64,000 nt of DNA. It comes from Sporosarcina thermotolerans (GTDB lineage Bacteria > Bacillota > Bacilli > Bacillales_A > Planococcaceae). Positions 54,440 through 63,916 of the stretch are shown in pieces (the first letter of the stretch is position 1; each line of letters begins with the position of its first letter). The notes under the pieces were generated by a model that had not been told where the DNA came from, made no database searches, and saw nothing but the letters and a program-made list of their open reading frames with translations. A program made the translations under genes and the position numbers. The stretch is taken from the NCBI RefSeq assembly GCF_030067815.1, contig NZ_CP125968.1, positions 2,410,001 to 2,474,000 of the forward strand, read 5' to 3'.

Positions 54440-54888
54440 CTACTTCTCTGATGACTCTTTGTATTTCTTATGTTCTTCCCTAACAAAGACCATAGCCTTT
54501 TCAACAGTTAATATATTTTCCTTGTGCCAATTTTTACCCATTTCTCTTACCAACGGGTGAACCATTCCGATTCTACTAAAAATTTCAACATAGTCAAGTA
54601 ATACATTTATTACGCCATCTTTTAATCCCAATAACTGCAAATCCTTAACAAGCTTTATATCATCCTCGGTAACCGTATCGTAGTGTTCTTTAATAAAATC
54701 TAAAGGTGTTGTAGATTTAACCTGTTTTGTATACCATTCCTGGGTGTCATTCCAGTTTTAGCTTTGAATTGTTGTTCGTTCCATTCCTCTACTGTCATCC
54801 CGTGTATTTCTTGAAATCTTTCTACAGGTGTCGTCCCATGTATTACTTTACGGTGTACTTTTTTCCTTCCTTTTTTATCTTTGGTCAT
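54440..54888 (-). CDS. DnaB/DnaD-like replication-loader domain protein (one apparent frameshift)
   Basis: One base lost near 54741; repaired length is exactly 150 codons. The N-terminus is basic (MTKDKKGRKKVHRKVIHGTT); the restored middle TPKEWYTKQVKSTTPLDFIK, EHYDTVTEDDIKLVKDLQLL and the end VINVLLDYVEIFSRIGMVHP, NWHKENILTVEKAMVFVREE resemble the C-terminal domain of Bacillus DnaB/DnaD helicase loaders. It is far shorter than chromosomal DnaB, so probably of mobile-element origin. Family call is by motif memory. Confidence 0.55.
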
Positions 54889-54922
54889 TTATTCCCTCCT
54901 TAATATTCCATCTAATCTTCTT

Positions 54923-54952
54923 GTTCAACTAAACTGCTGTGTTAGTTGAATA
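54923..54952. repeat. dispersed palindromic repeat copy
   Basis: TTCAACTAAACTGCTGTGTT AGTTGAATAA; near-perfect palindrome TTCAACTAA ... TTAGTTGAA. Confidence 0.7.
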
Positions 54953-54954
54953 AT

Positions 54955-55095
54955 CCGTTTCACAATCTTCAATTTACTTTAACATAGATTTCTCATCTTT
55001 CTAAAATCTTTTTTTCCAATATCCAATTAGCGAGTGTTTGGCATTAACAAAGGCACATAAATTTATACGATGCTGCTATTTCTTGTGCCAATCAG
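54955..55095 (-). pseudogene. decayed copy of the 61-residue gene at 8778-8963
   Basis: TTTCACAATCTTC, ATAGATTTCTCATCTT, TTCCAATATCCAAT, CGAGTGTTT, ACAAAGGCA and AAATTTATACG-TGCT segments match the other copy in the same order, with several small deletions that destroy the frame. Confidence 0.6.
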
Positions 55096-55125
55096 GTCTA
55101 AGGTCACAAAATGACAATATAACTC

Positions 55126-55210
55126 GGGAAATGATTGATAACTGTGGGGAAATGAACGATAACCTGTGGAAATTGATTGATAACTGTTGGGAAATGATCG
55201 ATTATCTATC
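55126..55210 (-). repeat. tandem array of four 21-bp units (GATTGATAAC core)
   Basis: Units such as GGGAAATGATTGATAACTGTG, repeated with changes, period 21. The core TGATTGATAA / TGATCGATTA is the reverse-complement relative of TTATCGGTCA in the array at 38121-38232. Confidence 0.75.
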
Positions 55211-55300
55211 CATATGCAATAAAAAAGGACCGCATAATGCTGCTAACATTGGGCGGTCTGATACTAACAGGTTCCTATCAATGGGGTCAGCATAAGGCGA

Positions 55301-55350
55301 AATAATCCATCCTATTAGAGCTAGCCACTCAAGGACGGATTATTTTTTAT
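55301..55350 (+). terminator. intrinsic terminator-like hairpin
   Basis: AATAATCCATCC and GGACGGATTATT pair around 20 bases, followed by TTTTAT. No plus-strand gene precedes it, so its transcript is unknown. Confidence 0.5.
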
Positions 55351-55446
55351 TGTGGAAGCTACTACCTTCTATTATAGAGTTTAATCTAATTGCCTTCCTC
55401 CATAGGTCTCTGCTATCCGCCCATAGAATCACCACTCTATTAATAA

Positions 55447-55477
55447 GAAAACCAATCACCAAAAAAGGTGACTGGTC
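55447..55477. terminator. terminator of the SLH surface protein gene
   Basis: ACCAATCACC and GGTGACTGGT pair around AAAAAA (one mismatch); on the minus strand followed by TTTTCTTATTA, 8 bases after the stop. Confidence 0.8.
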
Positions 55478-55483
55478 CCACTC

Positions 55484-58400
55484 TTACTCCGTTCCTTTAT
55501 CAAACATTCTCAGTAACGCCGTCATCACCTGTGCACGAGTCGCCTTCTCACTAAGTGAAAGTTCACCGTATTGGTTTCCTTTCATATAGCCAGCATTCAC
55601 AATTCCTGCAACATGACCTCTTGCCCAAGTCGGTATTTCATTCGCATCTTTAAACTGAGCGAGCACAGCTGTATCGTTAGTTTCTAACTTTAAAGCTCTC
55701 GAAATCATCACCATCAATTGAAGTCTCGTAATCTCTGCCCCAGCTCTGAATGTTCCATCACCATACCCAGTGACTACGCCAAGGTCCATTGCTTCGTACA
55801 CATACGGTCTTGCCCATTCCGGAATGCTCTTCCAATCTGTCGGAAGTTTACCCTTAGGCTGTTCTACTCCCTGATGTCCTAAAACCCGCATCAACATAAT
55901 CGTATAGTGTAATCTCGTTGAATTCAGTTCAGGCTTAAATGTTCCATCTGCATATCCAGTCGTAATCCCTAATTCCAAGCCACGAAGAATATCTGCCTTA
56001 GCCCAATGCCCATCAACATCATTCACTACAGGAACTACTTCCGGTACTGCAAACGCAGCTACTACACCGATCATGTTAGAAGTTCCAACTAAATAGCCTT
56101 CCACTTCTGTCGACTCAATGCGCTGCCACGTCTTGCCATCCCATATGAATAACTGTTTCACAAATCCATTTGGAATGTTCGTTTCAAGCAATTTCACTTT
56201 CCATTCAATCGTAAACTTATCAACCCCATCGCCAATCCACTTTACTTCAAATGCATGACTTAACGAATAAATGGATGGTTTCTTTACGCTTCCGACAATT
56301 GGTTTCACATCAAATTTCAAATTGGAATTGCCTTCAAATTTAGCGTGAACAAAGAATACATCTTCATACTGCCCCTCTACCTCTTTAACCCCACTTTGAG
56401 GTGGGATTGGTGCTGGTGGTGGGTATGCTCGATTGACAACGACTTCATACTTTTTTACCACCGATCCATCGAAAGAAGCGACTTCGATTTTCACGGTATT
56501 TTTGCCATATTCGAGTTTTACCGTTTCTTTATCTCCGCTCACAACCGCCTTCCCATTAATTTTCACTGTAGCCTTTGCATCTGTCAAAATTGCGGTGAAA
56601 TCAATAACACCAACATGCCTTCCAACACTCATCTCATATGCGAAAGTATCTGCAGAAAACGCAGGTTTAAGCGTTCCTTCCGATAATTCGAGATCCGCTA
56701 AATTCGCATTCGTGCCAGAATAAAGAATAATCGTATCGGAGAACACGACTTCATTACCTGCTGCATCGATTAGCCTCATATACACCGTTTTTGGCCCGTC
56801 TCCATGAATCAATTCCCATTCTTTCGTGCTTGCAAAATTTTCAAGCTCACTCCATGTTTCATGATCATTCGAAAACTGCATCTTGAGTGAAGTCGCATCG
56901 ATTCCGCTTAAATCTAACACGACAGAAGGTACTTTTGTTTCACCAGCAACATTTCGAATTGAAATACTACCAGTAGGAGCTGTTTTGTCGATTGTAAATA
57001 AAACCGTCACACTGTTGCCATACGCATCCGTTATAATAAGTGTATACACTCCATCTTCGGTAACTTCAGTGCCACTAACAAATGCGACTCCATTTAACGT
57101 AGCCGAGACGCCAGCTCGATTATCTTCGAATCTGATTGTGACATTCGAGTTATAAATCGAACTATTTGTAACACCTGATACCGTTGGTGCTGTTTTATCG
57201 ATACTGAAGTGAACCGTTGTCACATTCCCTGCTGCATCCGTAACGACGATTGTGTAATCACCCTCATCACGAACCACATTTCCGGAATCAAATGCTTCAA
57301 CGTTCAACGTGGCAGTTCCTTCATTAAACGTAATCGTCACTTCAGAATTGTACTTGCCACCTTCTACTACGCCAGACACAACTGGTGCAACTGTATCTAA
57401 CACAATCGTGTCACTAAAGACAGATTCATTTCCTGCGAGATCCGTTAACTTCATATAAACTGTTTTCGTTCCGTCACCACTCGCTAATGTCCATGCTTTA
57501 CTTTCCACAAAGCCCTCTTCACTACTCCACGAAACGCCATCATTCGAAAACTGCACCGTAAACGCAAGACGATCTGCACCTGTTAATTGAAGGGTAACGT
57601 TAGGCGAATTCGAGTATGCGGCACCTTTTGAAATCACAATACTTCCTGTTGGGAATGTTTGATCAATCGTAAAGGTGACGGTGACACGATTTCCATAGGC
57701 ATCTGTCACAATCAGTGTATACTCGCCATCCTTTTTGATTTCCGTTCCACTTATGAACGAAACACCATTTAAAGTCGCTACGACTCCCGGATTGTTATCC
57801 GTAAATATAGGTGTAACATTCGTATTATAGTACTGACCATTCGTCACGCCACTCAAAGTTGGAGGCGTTTGATCTATACTAAACTGAATCGATCTTACAT
57901 TTCCTGCCGCATCCGTTACGACAAGCGTGTAATTCCCCTCGGCACTAACTCGACTTCCTGACTCAAACGCTGAGCCATTAAGAGTAGCCGTTCCTTCATT
58001 AAACGTAATCGTTACATCGGCATTATACTTACCATCATCTGTAACACCCATTACAACTGGCGCCACTGTATCCAAAATAATCGTGTCAGTAAAAATTGAT
58101 TCATTTCCTGCAATATCCGTTAACTTCACGTAAACCGTTTTCGTCCCATCGCCACTACTTAATGTCCATGTTTTACTGTCCATAAAGTCTTCTACTGTAC
58201 TCCACGTTATTCCATCATTCGAAAACTGAGCTTTGAAGGAATGAAGATCCGAGCTGGTTAACGATAAAGTGACTGTACCTGTATTTGTATAAGCAGCTCC
58301 ACTTTCAATCGACACATTTCCAACTGGCGCTGTCTTATCAATCGTAAATGTAACCGTTACACTATTTCCATATGCATCCGTCACAATGAGTGTGTAATCG

Positions 58401-61400
58401 CCTTCCGCTGAAACGACTGTTCCACTAACAAACGGATTTCCATTTAACGTACCTACGACACCAGGATTATTATCACTAAAAATCGGTGTGACATCCGTAT
58501 TGTAGTAACGTCCATCCGTTACCCCACTCACGATAGGTTTCGTTTTATCGATACTAAATTGAACCGTCGTCATGTTCCCTGCTGCATCCGTAATAACTAA
58601 CGTATAATCTCCTTCAGCACTAACAACGCCTCCGGAAGTAAATGCTGCTCCATTTAACGTTGCAGTTCCTTCACTAAACGTAATCGTCACATCAACATTA
58701 TACTTTCCGCCATCCACAACTCCTGATACAATTGGTGCAACCGTATCTAACACAATCGTGTCGTTATAGACAGATTCATTCCCAGCGAGATCCGTTAGCT
58801 TCATATAAACAGTCTTCGTTCCATCGCCACTACTTAATGTCCATGACTTACTTTCCACAAAGCTCTCGACTGCACTCCACGCTGTGCCATCATTTGAAAA
58901 TTGAACACTTAAGGCATGCGTATCGAAAGCAGATAAAGTCAGCGTAACCGCTTCGGAATTCGTATAAGCTGCTCCACCTGAAATCACAATACTTCCAGTC
59001 GCCGCTGTCTTATCAATCGCGAACGTCACCGTAACACTATTTCCATACGCATCCGTAACGACAAGCGTGTAAACACCTTCAGCCGAAACAACCGTTCCAC
59101 TGACAAACAGACTTCCATTTAACGTACCCGAAACCCCTGAACGATCGTCCTCAAAAATAGGTGTTACATTCGTGTTGTAATACGCTCCATTCGTTACCCC
59201 ACTAACAGTTGGTGCTGTTTTATCGATACTGAAATGAATGTTCGTGACGTTTTCCGCGTAATCCGTTACGACTAACGTATAATCACCTTCAGCACTCACA
59301 ACATCTCCGGAAGCAAACGCATCTCCATTCAACGTCGCTTTTCCTTCATTAAATGTGATCGTCACATTAGAGTTATATGCGCCACCATTCGTCACACCAG
59401 ACACAACCGGTGCAGTCGTATCTAACGTAATCCAGATAGTATACACAGATGAATTCCCTGCAACGTCAACCATTCGAACATAAACCGTTTTCGTCCCGTC
59501 CCCACTTGTCAAAGTCCAATCTTTTCTGTTCGTAAAATCTTCTAATTCTGTCCATGTATCTCCATCATTCGAATATTGGACGTGAAATAAATAGTCATCA
59601 TCACCCGTTAATATCAATTCTACCAATCTCGAATTTACAAGATAATCTTTTTTAATAAGATTAACGTTTCCAATAGGAGCCGTTTTGTCAATAACAAATT
59701 CCACCGTCACACTGTTTTCATACGCATCCGTTACAACAAGTGAATATTCACCTTCATCAGTAATCACTGTTCCACTACTAAATGGCACTCCATTCAGCGT
59801 ACCAACAACACCCGCGTTGTCATCGATAAAAACTGGTTTGACGTTCGTATTGTAAAACTCTCCATGCGTTACACCGGTTACGGTCGGCGCTGTTTTATCA
59901 ATACTAAATTGAACTGTCGTGGTACTTCCACCCGCATCCGTTACAACTAACGTATAGGAACCTTCTGCACTTACACGACTTCCGGAAGTAAATCGTGACC
60001 CATTTAGCGTCGCCGTTCCTTTGTCGAACGTAATCGTGACATCAGTATTATATTTTCCACCATCGAACACACCGGTTACGACTGGTGGAATTGCTAACAG
60101 AATTGAGTCACTGAAAATGACTTCATTACCAGCTGCATCAATTAACCTCATATAGACAGTTTTCTGGCCGTCCCCATCAGCCAATGTCCATTGCTTACTG
60201 TTTGAAAAATGTTCAACTCCACTCCAAATTTCCCTATCGTTTGAAAACTGCATATTTATATAATTATGAAAAAAATTTTCATCCGTTCCTGTCAACGAAA
60301 GCTGAACCTCTTTCGAATGCGTCACTGCCTCATCATTTGAAATGGCAATTGTTCCAACTGGTTTTGTCTTATCAATAACAAAAATAACATCCGTAGAGTT
60401 TCCTGCTTTATCGTAGACGTAAAAATAATGTTCACCCTCAGCACTAACAACAGTTCCGGATTTAAAATCGTAGTTATTATCTAACGTCGCAGTGCCTTCA
60501 TTAAACTCTATCGTTACATCCCGATTATATATTCCAAAGTTCTCAACACCTGTTACAATAGGTGGAACCGTTTCGAGTTCAGTCGTGTCACTAAGAATAA
60601 AGGAATCTCCATTTTCAACAGTTATTCTAACATAAACCGTTTTAATACCATCCCCTCTTGGAATTTCCCAATAAAGTACAACGAAGTAATTGTCAAATAA
60701 ATGATGAAAATCTAAATCATTTAGATCAACCCAATTTACCTTATCGTTCGACAGGTGAACTTGAAAGTTAGTGTAATTCTTCCAAACCTCTATTTCTACT
60801 GATATCAAATGAAACCTCGTTAAATCATTTACTCTCATCTTCCCATGTTCATCATCATTATAAATAACAAAATTAATTGTCACACTGTTTCCATACGCAT
60901 CTGTTACGACAAGAGAATATTCACCTGTTGCACTAATCCTCGTTCCACTGCTAAACGGTTTCCCATTTAACGTCGCGAAAACTCCCGGGTTAGCATCGAC
61001 AAAAACAGGCGTAGCTTCATATTTGTAATGTATTTCATCTTCAACACCACTTACAGTCGGTGCTGTTTTATCAATACTAAAGTGAATCGTCGTACTTCCA
61101 CCCGCACCCGTTACGATTAACGCATATGAACCTTCTGCACTTACACGGCTTCCTGAAGTAAAAACAGCTCCATTTAGCGTCGCCGTTCCTTGATCAAACG
61201 TAATCGTGACATCGGTGTTATATTTCCCACCATCGACCACACCGGTTACGACTAGTGCTGTTGTATCTAACAAAATGGTGTCGCTAAAAATGGCTTCATT
61301 CCCAGCCGTATCAGTTAATTTCATATAAACAGTTTTCTCGCCATCCCCATCTACCAATGTCCATGACTTGCTATTTGAAAAAGGTTCACTGTCACTCCAT

Positions 61401-62167
61401 GTTACGCCATCATTTGAAAACCTCATTTGAATCGGATCACTCTCCGGATCCGATGCATTAAGGTCTAATGTAACATCCGTAGAGCTCGTATAATCGGAGC
61501 CTCCATTGACTTGAATAGACCCAGTCGGTGGTTCATTCGATGAATAAGTAACTACTAATTTTGGAAATAAAGGATCTGGATCCGTATTCTCTTTTGCATA
61601 TGACCGAATTCGCGCAAGTGCCGTTTCTGCTTCATTTCCTTTTAATACAAACGTCATATCACGATCTGTTTCACTCGTGTATGTCTCCACAAGGCTCGTC
61701 ACGTCAAACGTCAAATACTCTCTGGGAATAATCTCTGAACTCTCTTTCCGAACATAAGCTGATTCATCCCAAGTTGGAAACACAGTGTCACTATCTAACA
61801 TCGTGTTATCTTCCGAACCAAACACATTAATTTGCAAATCAGTACTGCTCGTTCTTGAAGAGACACCCAGCTTCAATTCATATTTGACAGGTGTTCCAGG
61901 TATGGACCCCAAGTTGAATCGTATGGCTTCTCGGCCGATAACGATATCGGTTCCTTCCCATAAATACCGTCCGATGGGGATATATCCCGCATCATGATCC
62001 ATGACACCGAGTTCATTGTCCCACATCAAATCTGCCTGTGCGGGTAATTCAATGGTCTGAGTATCCCCTGCTGTCGTCCCCGCTGCATGAGCTCTCTCCA
62101 CACCAACATATGGAAATATAACACTCACACATAACAAAACACTTAACAAAACAGCAATCTGTCTCAT
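55484..62167 (-). CDS. giant repetitive S-layer-type surface protein with three C-terminal SLH domains
   Basis: 2227 residues, intact. A signal peptide ends at RAHA (about residue 28). Residues 35-210 form a DNRLRE/CBM-like domain (TQTIELPAQADLMWDNELGV; YLTFDVTSLVETYT). Residues about 215-1812 are a supra-repeat of about 225 residues built of three beta-sandwich types: A (QFSNDGxxWS, GDGTKTVYMKLTD; 8 copies), B (GGKYNxDVTITFxEGTATLN; 7) and C (YYNTNVTPIFxDNxPGVxGT; 6). Residues about 1825-1912 are a cadherin-like beta-sandwich domain (LADLELSEGTLKPAFSADTF), then a proline hinge and linker. Three SLH domains from about 2048 (GHWAKADILRGLELGITTGY) bind the pyruvylated cell wall polymer. Role: cell-surface filament or adhesin; ligand unknown. 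Confidence 0.92.
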   Translation of the reverse strand: MRQIAVLLSVLLCVSVIFPYVGVERAHAAGTTAGDTQTIELPAQADLMWDNELGVMDHDAGYIPIGRYLWEGTDIVIGREAIRFNLGSIPGTPVKYELKLGVSSRTSSTDLQINVFGSEDNTMLDSDTVFPTWDESAYVRKESSEIIPREYLTFDVTSLVETYTSETDRDMTFVLKGNEAETALARIRSYAKENTDPDPLFPKLVVTYSSNEPPTGSIQVNGGSDYTSSTDVTLDLNASDPESDPIQMRFSNDGVTWSDSEPFSNSKSWTLVDGDGEKTVYMKLTDTAGNEAIFSDTILLDTTALVVTGVVDGGKYNTDVTITFDQGTATLNGAVFTSGSRVSAEGSYALIVTGAGGSTTIHFSIDKTAPTVSGVEDEIHYKYEATPVFVDANPGVFATLNGKPFSSGTRISATGEYSLVVTDAYGNSVTINFVIYNDDEHGKMRVNDLTRFHLISVEIEVWKNYTNFQVHLSNDKVNWVDLNDLDFHHLFDNYFVVLYWEIPRGDGIKTVYVRITVENGDSFILSDTTELETVPPIVTGVENFGIYNRDVTIEFNEGTATLDNNYDFKSGTVVSAEGEHYFYVYDKAGNSTDVIFVIDKTKPVGTIAISNDEAVTHSKEVQLSLTGTDENFFHNYINMQFSNDREIWSGVEHFSNSKQWTLADGDGQKTVYMRLIDAAGNEVIFSDSILLAIPPVVTGVFDGGKYNTDVTITFDKGTATLNGSRFTSGSRVSAEGSYTLVVTDAGGSTTTVQFSIDKTAPTVTGVTHGEFYNTNVKPVFIDDNAGVVGTLNGVPFSSGTVITDEGEYSLVVTDAYENSVTVEFVIDKTAPIGNVNLIKKDYLVNSRLVELILTGDDDYLFHVQYSNDGDTWTELEDFTNRKDWTLTSGDGTKTVYVRMVDVAGNSSVYTIWITLDTTAPVVSGVTNGGAYNSNVTITFNEGKATLNGDAFASGDVVSAEGDYTLVVTDYAENVTNIHFSIDKTAPTVSGVTNGAYYNTNVTPIFEDDRSGVSGTLNGSLFVSGTVVSAEGVYTLVVTDAYGNSVTVTFAIDKTAATGSIVISGGAAYTNSEAVTLTLSAFDTHALSVQFSNDGTAWSAVESFVESKSWTLSSGDGTKTVYMKLTDLAGNESVYNDTIVLDTVAPIVSGVVDGGKYNVDVTITFSEGTATLNGAAFTSGGVVSAEGDYTLVITDAAGNMTTVQFSIDKTKPIVSGVTDGRYYNTDVTPIFSDNNPGVVGTLNGNPFVSGTVVSAEGDYTLIVTDAYGNSVTVTFTIDKTAPVGNVSIESGAAYTNTGTVTLSLTSSDLHSFKAQFSNDGITWSTVEDFMDSKTWTLSSGDGTKTVYVKLTDIAGNESIFTDTIILDTVAPVVMGVTDDGKYNADVTITFNEGTATLNGSAFESGSRVSAEGNYTLVVTDAAGNVRSIQFSIDQTPPTLSGVTNGQYYNTNVTPIFTDNNPGVVATLNGVSFISGTEIKKDGEYTLIVTDAYGNRVTVTFTIDQTFPTGSIVISKGAAYSNSPNVTLQLTGADRLAFTVQFSNDGVSWSSEEGFVESKAWTLASGDGTKTVYMKLTDLAGNESVFSDTIVLDTVAPVVSGVVEGGKYNSEVTITFNEGTATLNVEAFDSGNVVRDEGDYTIVVTDAAGNVTTVHFSIDKTAPTVSGVTNSSIYNSNVTIRFEDNRAGVSATLNGVAFVSGTEVTEDGVYTLIITDAYGNSVTVLFTIDKTAPTGSISIRNVAGETKVPSVVLDLSGIDATSLKMQFSNDHETWSELENFASTKEWELIHGDGPKTVYMRLIDAAGNEVVFSDTIILYSGTNANLADLELSEGTLKPAFSADTFAYEMSVGRHVGVIDFTAILTDAKATVKINGKAVVSGDKETVKLEYGKNTVKIEVASFDGSVVKKYEVVVNRAYPPPAPIPPQSGVKEVEGQYEDVFFVHAKFEGNSNLKFDVKPIVGSVKKPSIYSLSHAFEVKWIGDGVDKFTIEWKVKLLETNIPNGFVKQLFIWDGKTWQRIESTEVEGYLVGTSNMIGVVAAFAVPEVVPVVNDVDGHWAKADILRGLELGITTGYADGTFKPELNSTRLHYTIMLMRVLGHQGVEQPKGKLPTDWKSIPEWARPYVYEAMDLGVVTGYGDGTFRAGAEITRLQLMVMISRALKLETNDTAVLAQFKDANEIPTWARGHVAGIVNAGYMKGNQYGELSLSEKATRAQVMTALLRMFDKGTE

Positions 62168-62233
62168 TTGTCCCCCCTTTCTCTCAATATCTATAAGTAA
62201 ATGGCCAACATAACCATGAACTTCCCCTTTGTG

Positions 62234-62416
62234 CTACCCTCGCTGTGGATAAATACCTTGCAGCGCAATAATATAAATTATGCCAACATACGGCTGCATG
62301 TTATTGTGTGGCTGATTATTTCCTGTAGGTTGAATAGCTGCAGGATTCATCGGCAAATCAGCATTAGGTCCGTAAGCTTGCGCCCAATCAATCAAGTGAA
62401 TCCAAGCGTAAACCAA
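62234..62416 (-). pseudogene. C-terminal remnant of a tail-collar/microcystin-dependent-protein-like protein
   Basis: About 60 residues with no start context, ending in the hallmark NNQPHNNMQPYVGIIYIIAL QGIYPQRG of the phage tail-collar/MdpB C-terminus. The upstream part is missing. It is 67 bases upstream of the surface-protein start. Confidence 0.6.
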
Positions 62417-62462
62417 CCCGTGCAGCGGATAATCATCACAAAGTGCTCAAACAATCACAACT

Positions 62463-62645
62463 ATAATGGACGATTGTATGTCCAACGTATTTACCGGATG
62501 GAGAACAATTAAGTGAATATCGTGTGGAACGGGAATTTTTGCCGATAGATGGAGTAAAAATACATGTATCGGATACAACAGAATTTACGTACAAGCAGAT
62601 TACAAGCAACGAATTTATTAAATCACGTGTAGGTATAGCATACTA
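62463..62645 (+). pseudogene. orphan C-terminal fragment of unknown gene
   Basis: Open without a start: TIVCPTYLPDGEQLSEYRVE, REFLPIDGVKIHVSDTTEFT, YKQITSNEFIKSRVGIAY to TAA 62645. Junction with the tail-collar fragment on one side and the transposase fragment on the other. Family not recognised. Confidence 0.3.
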
Positions 62646-62655
62646 ACTACTAGTG

Positions 62656-63032
62656 CCGTTAGGATTATTTCCGAAATCGGTGAAATTGATCGGTTTAATC
62701 ATCCAAAGAAACTGGTTGCGTTCGCTGGAATAGATCCGACTATCTTTGAATCCGGCAGATTCAAAGGAACTGTAAACAGGATCACCAAAAGAGGATCAAG
62801 TAGACTTAGACATGCCCTATTCATGGCCGTCAAATGTGCAATCCGGGACGGCCGCAAAATGAAAACTACTGAAGAAGTTATCCCACGCAACAAGAAAATG
62901 CGGGCGTTCTACGATAAGAAACGTGAAGAAGGAAAACCCTATAAAGTAGCTGTCATTGCTTGTGCAAATAAGCTTTTACATTGGATTTATGCCCTGTTAA
63001 GAACCAATTCTACTTTGGTAGATAACGCATAA
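62656..63032 (+). mobile_element. 3' remnant of an IS110-family transposase gene
   Basis: About 125 residues: RIISEIGEIDRFNHPKKLVA, FAGIDPTIFESGRFKGTVN, ITKRGSSRLRHALFMAVKCA, RNKKMRAFYDKKREEGKPYK and VAVIACANKLLHWIYALLR. This is the C-terminal transposase_20 domain of IS110/IS116/IS902 enzymes; the N-terminal DEDD catalytic domain is gone. Non-functional relic. Confidence 0.82.
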
Positions 63033-63040
63033 GAAGCAAT

Positions 63041-63090
63041 AACCAAATAAAACAAAACCTTCCAATAGATTATGAGGAAGGTTATTTGGT
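63041..63090. terminator. inverted repeat after the IS110 remnant
   Basis: CCAAATAA...AACCTTCC and GGAAGGTT-ATTTGG pair with an interior bulge. Probable terminator retained from the element. No gene is supportable in 63091-63265. Confidence 0.6.
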
Positions 63091-63265
63091 ATATCCTTTT
63101 TTAAGTATAATAATGTTTCATTAAAAAATGTTGACAAACTATTAGCTGGTTTAGTTTAAGTACGTTTATTCACAAACTTTGCTCTTTATTTGATTATTAA
63201 CTGCAATGCTCTATTTTAAAACTGTCTCAGCTGGGTAAATGCTTCCCATTCATTATATTTCGTTG

Positions 63266-63770
63266 TTATTGATGAAATAAACCAATACTCTCTAAATGGT
63301 ATAGATTCTTTTCTACCATAATAATCTTCTGCCCATTTACTAAATTCTGTGTAGATGTCTCTACATCGTAATTAACGGTATACCGCATTTTGGATTCGCT
63401 AAGCTTTTCTTCTTTGGTGAAACGAAAGTTATTAACCCAAGGGCTTGACTGCCCTGTTACCCAGCGTTTCCTCAAATTTACTCCTTGATTTTTCTTGAAG
63501 CGAAGGGGACAACATCGTATATTGAACGGCACCACTTCGATTATTCACGCCTAATATCCACAATTCAACTGCTTGTTTCGGTTCGCCTACGTGCAGACCA
63601 CCTATAAAAGACTCTAACTGGAGTTCTAAAGGGGTGTATTGTTTTACTTCAGTAGATTTTTCCTCAAAAGAGGGAGGAGTATCGTTCAGTTGTGCATTTA
63701 CTGTTCCATAGTACACCCCACAAATTAGTATACTAAATAAAACCAATAGTAGAGGTTTACTTTTATCCAA
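63266..63770 (-). CDS. hypothetical secreted protein (frame broken)
   Basis: Signal peptide MDKSKPLLLVLFSILICGVY ending near VNA (residue 26), then EEKSTEVKQYTPLELQLESF, GEPKQAVELWILGVNNRSGA and YTMLSPSLQEKSRSKFEETL. The frame changes near 63480; the continuation is SSPWVNNFRFTKEEKLSESK, RYTVNYDVETSTQNLVNGQK and IIMVEKNLYHLESIGLFHQ. Two bases seem lost, giving 168 residues. Resembles small exported Bacillales proteins with a nuclear-transport-factor-like pattern; not assigned. Confidence 0.55.
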
Positions 63771-63828
63771 TTACATCACCCTAAATTATATTTAGGTTTA
63801 GTTTGTCCTCTTCAGTTACAATCATTCC

Positions 63829-63862
63829 TTATTCAACTAACCTGCCCCGTTAGTTCAATAAG
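63829..63862. repeat. dispersed palindromic repeat copy (best example)
   Basis: TTATTCAACTAACCTGCCCC GTTAGTTCAATAAG; both arms and the CTGCCCCG centre are intact. Confidence 0.75.
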
Positions 63863-63916
63863 AATTAGCTACCCTTACAAGTTAGTTAAAGAAATTATAT
63901 AAAGTAAAATCTTTAT

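Noticed and set aside
55038..55295. An 85-residue protein with MIDNxxE heptads
   Set aside because: Its frame runs through the decayed gene copy and the second 21-bp array; no ribosome binding site.
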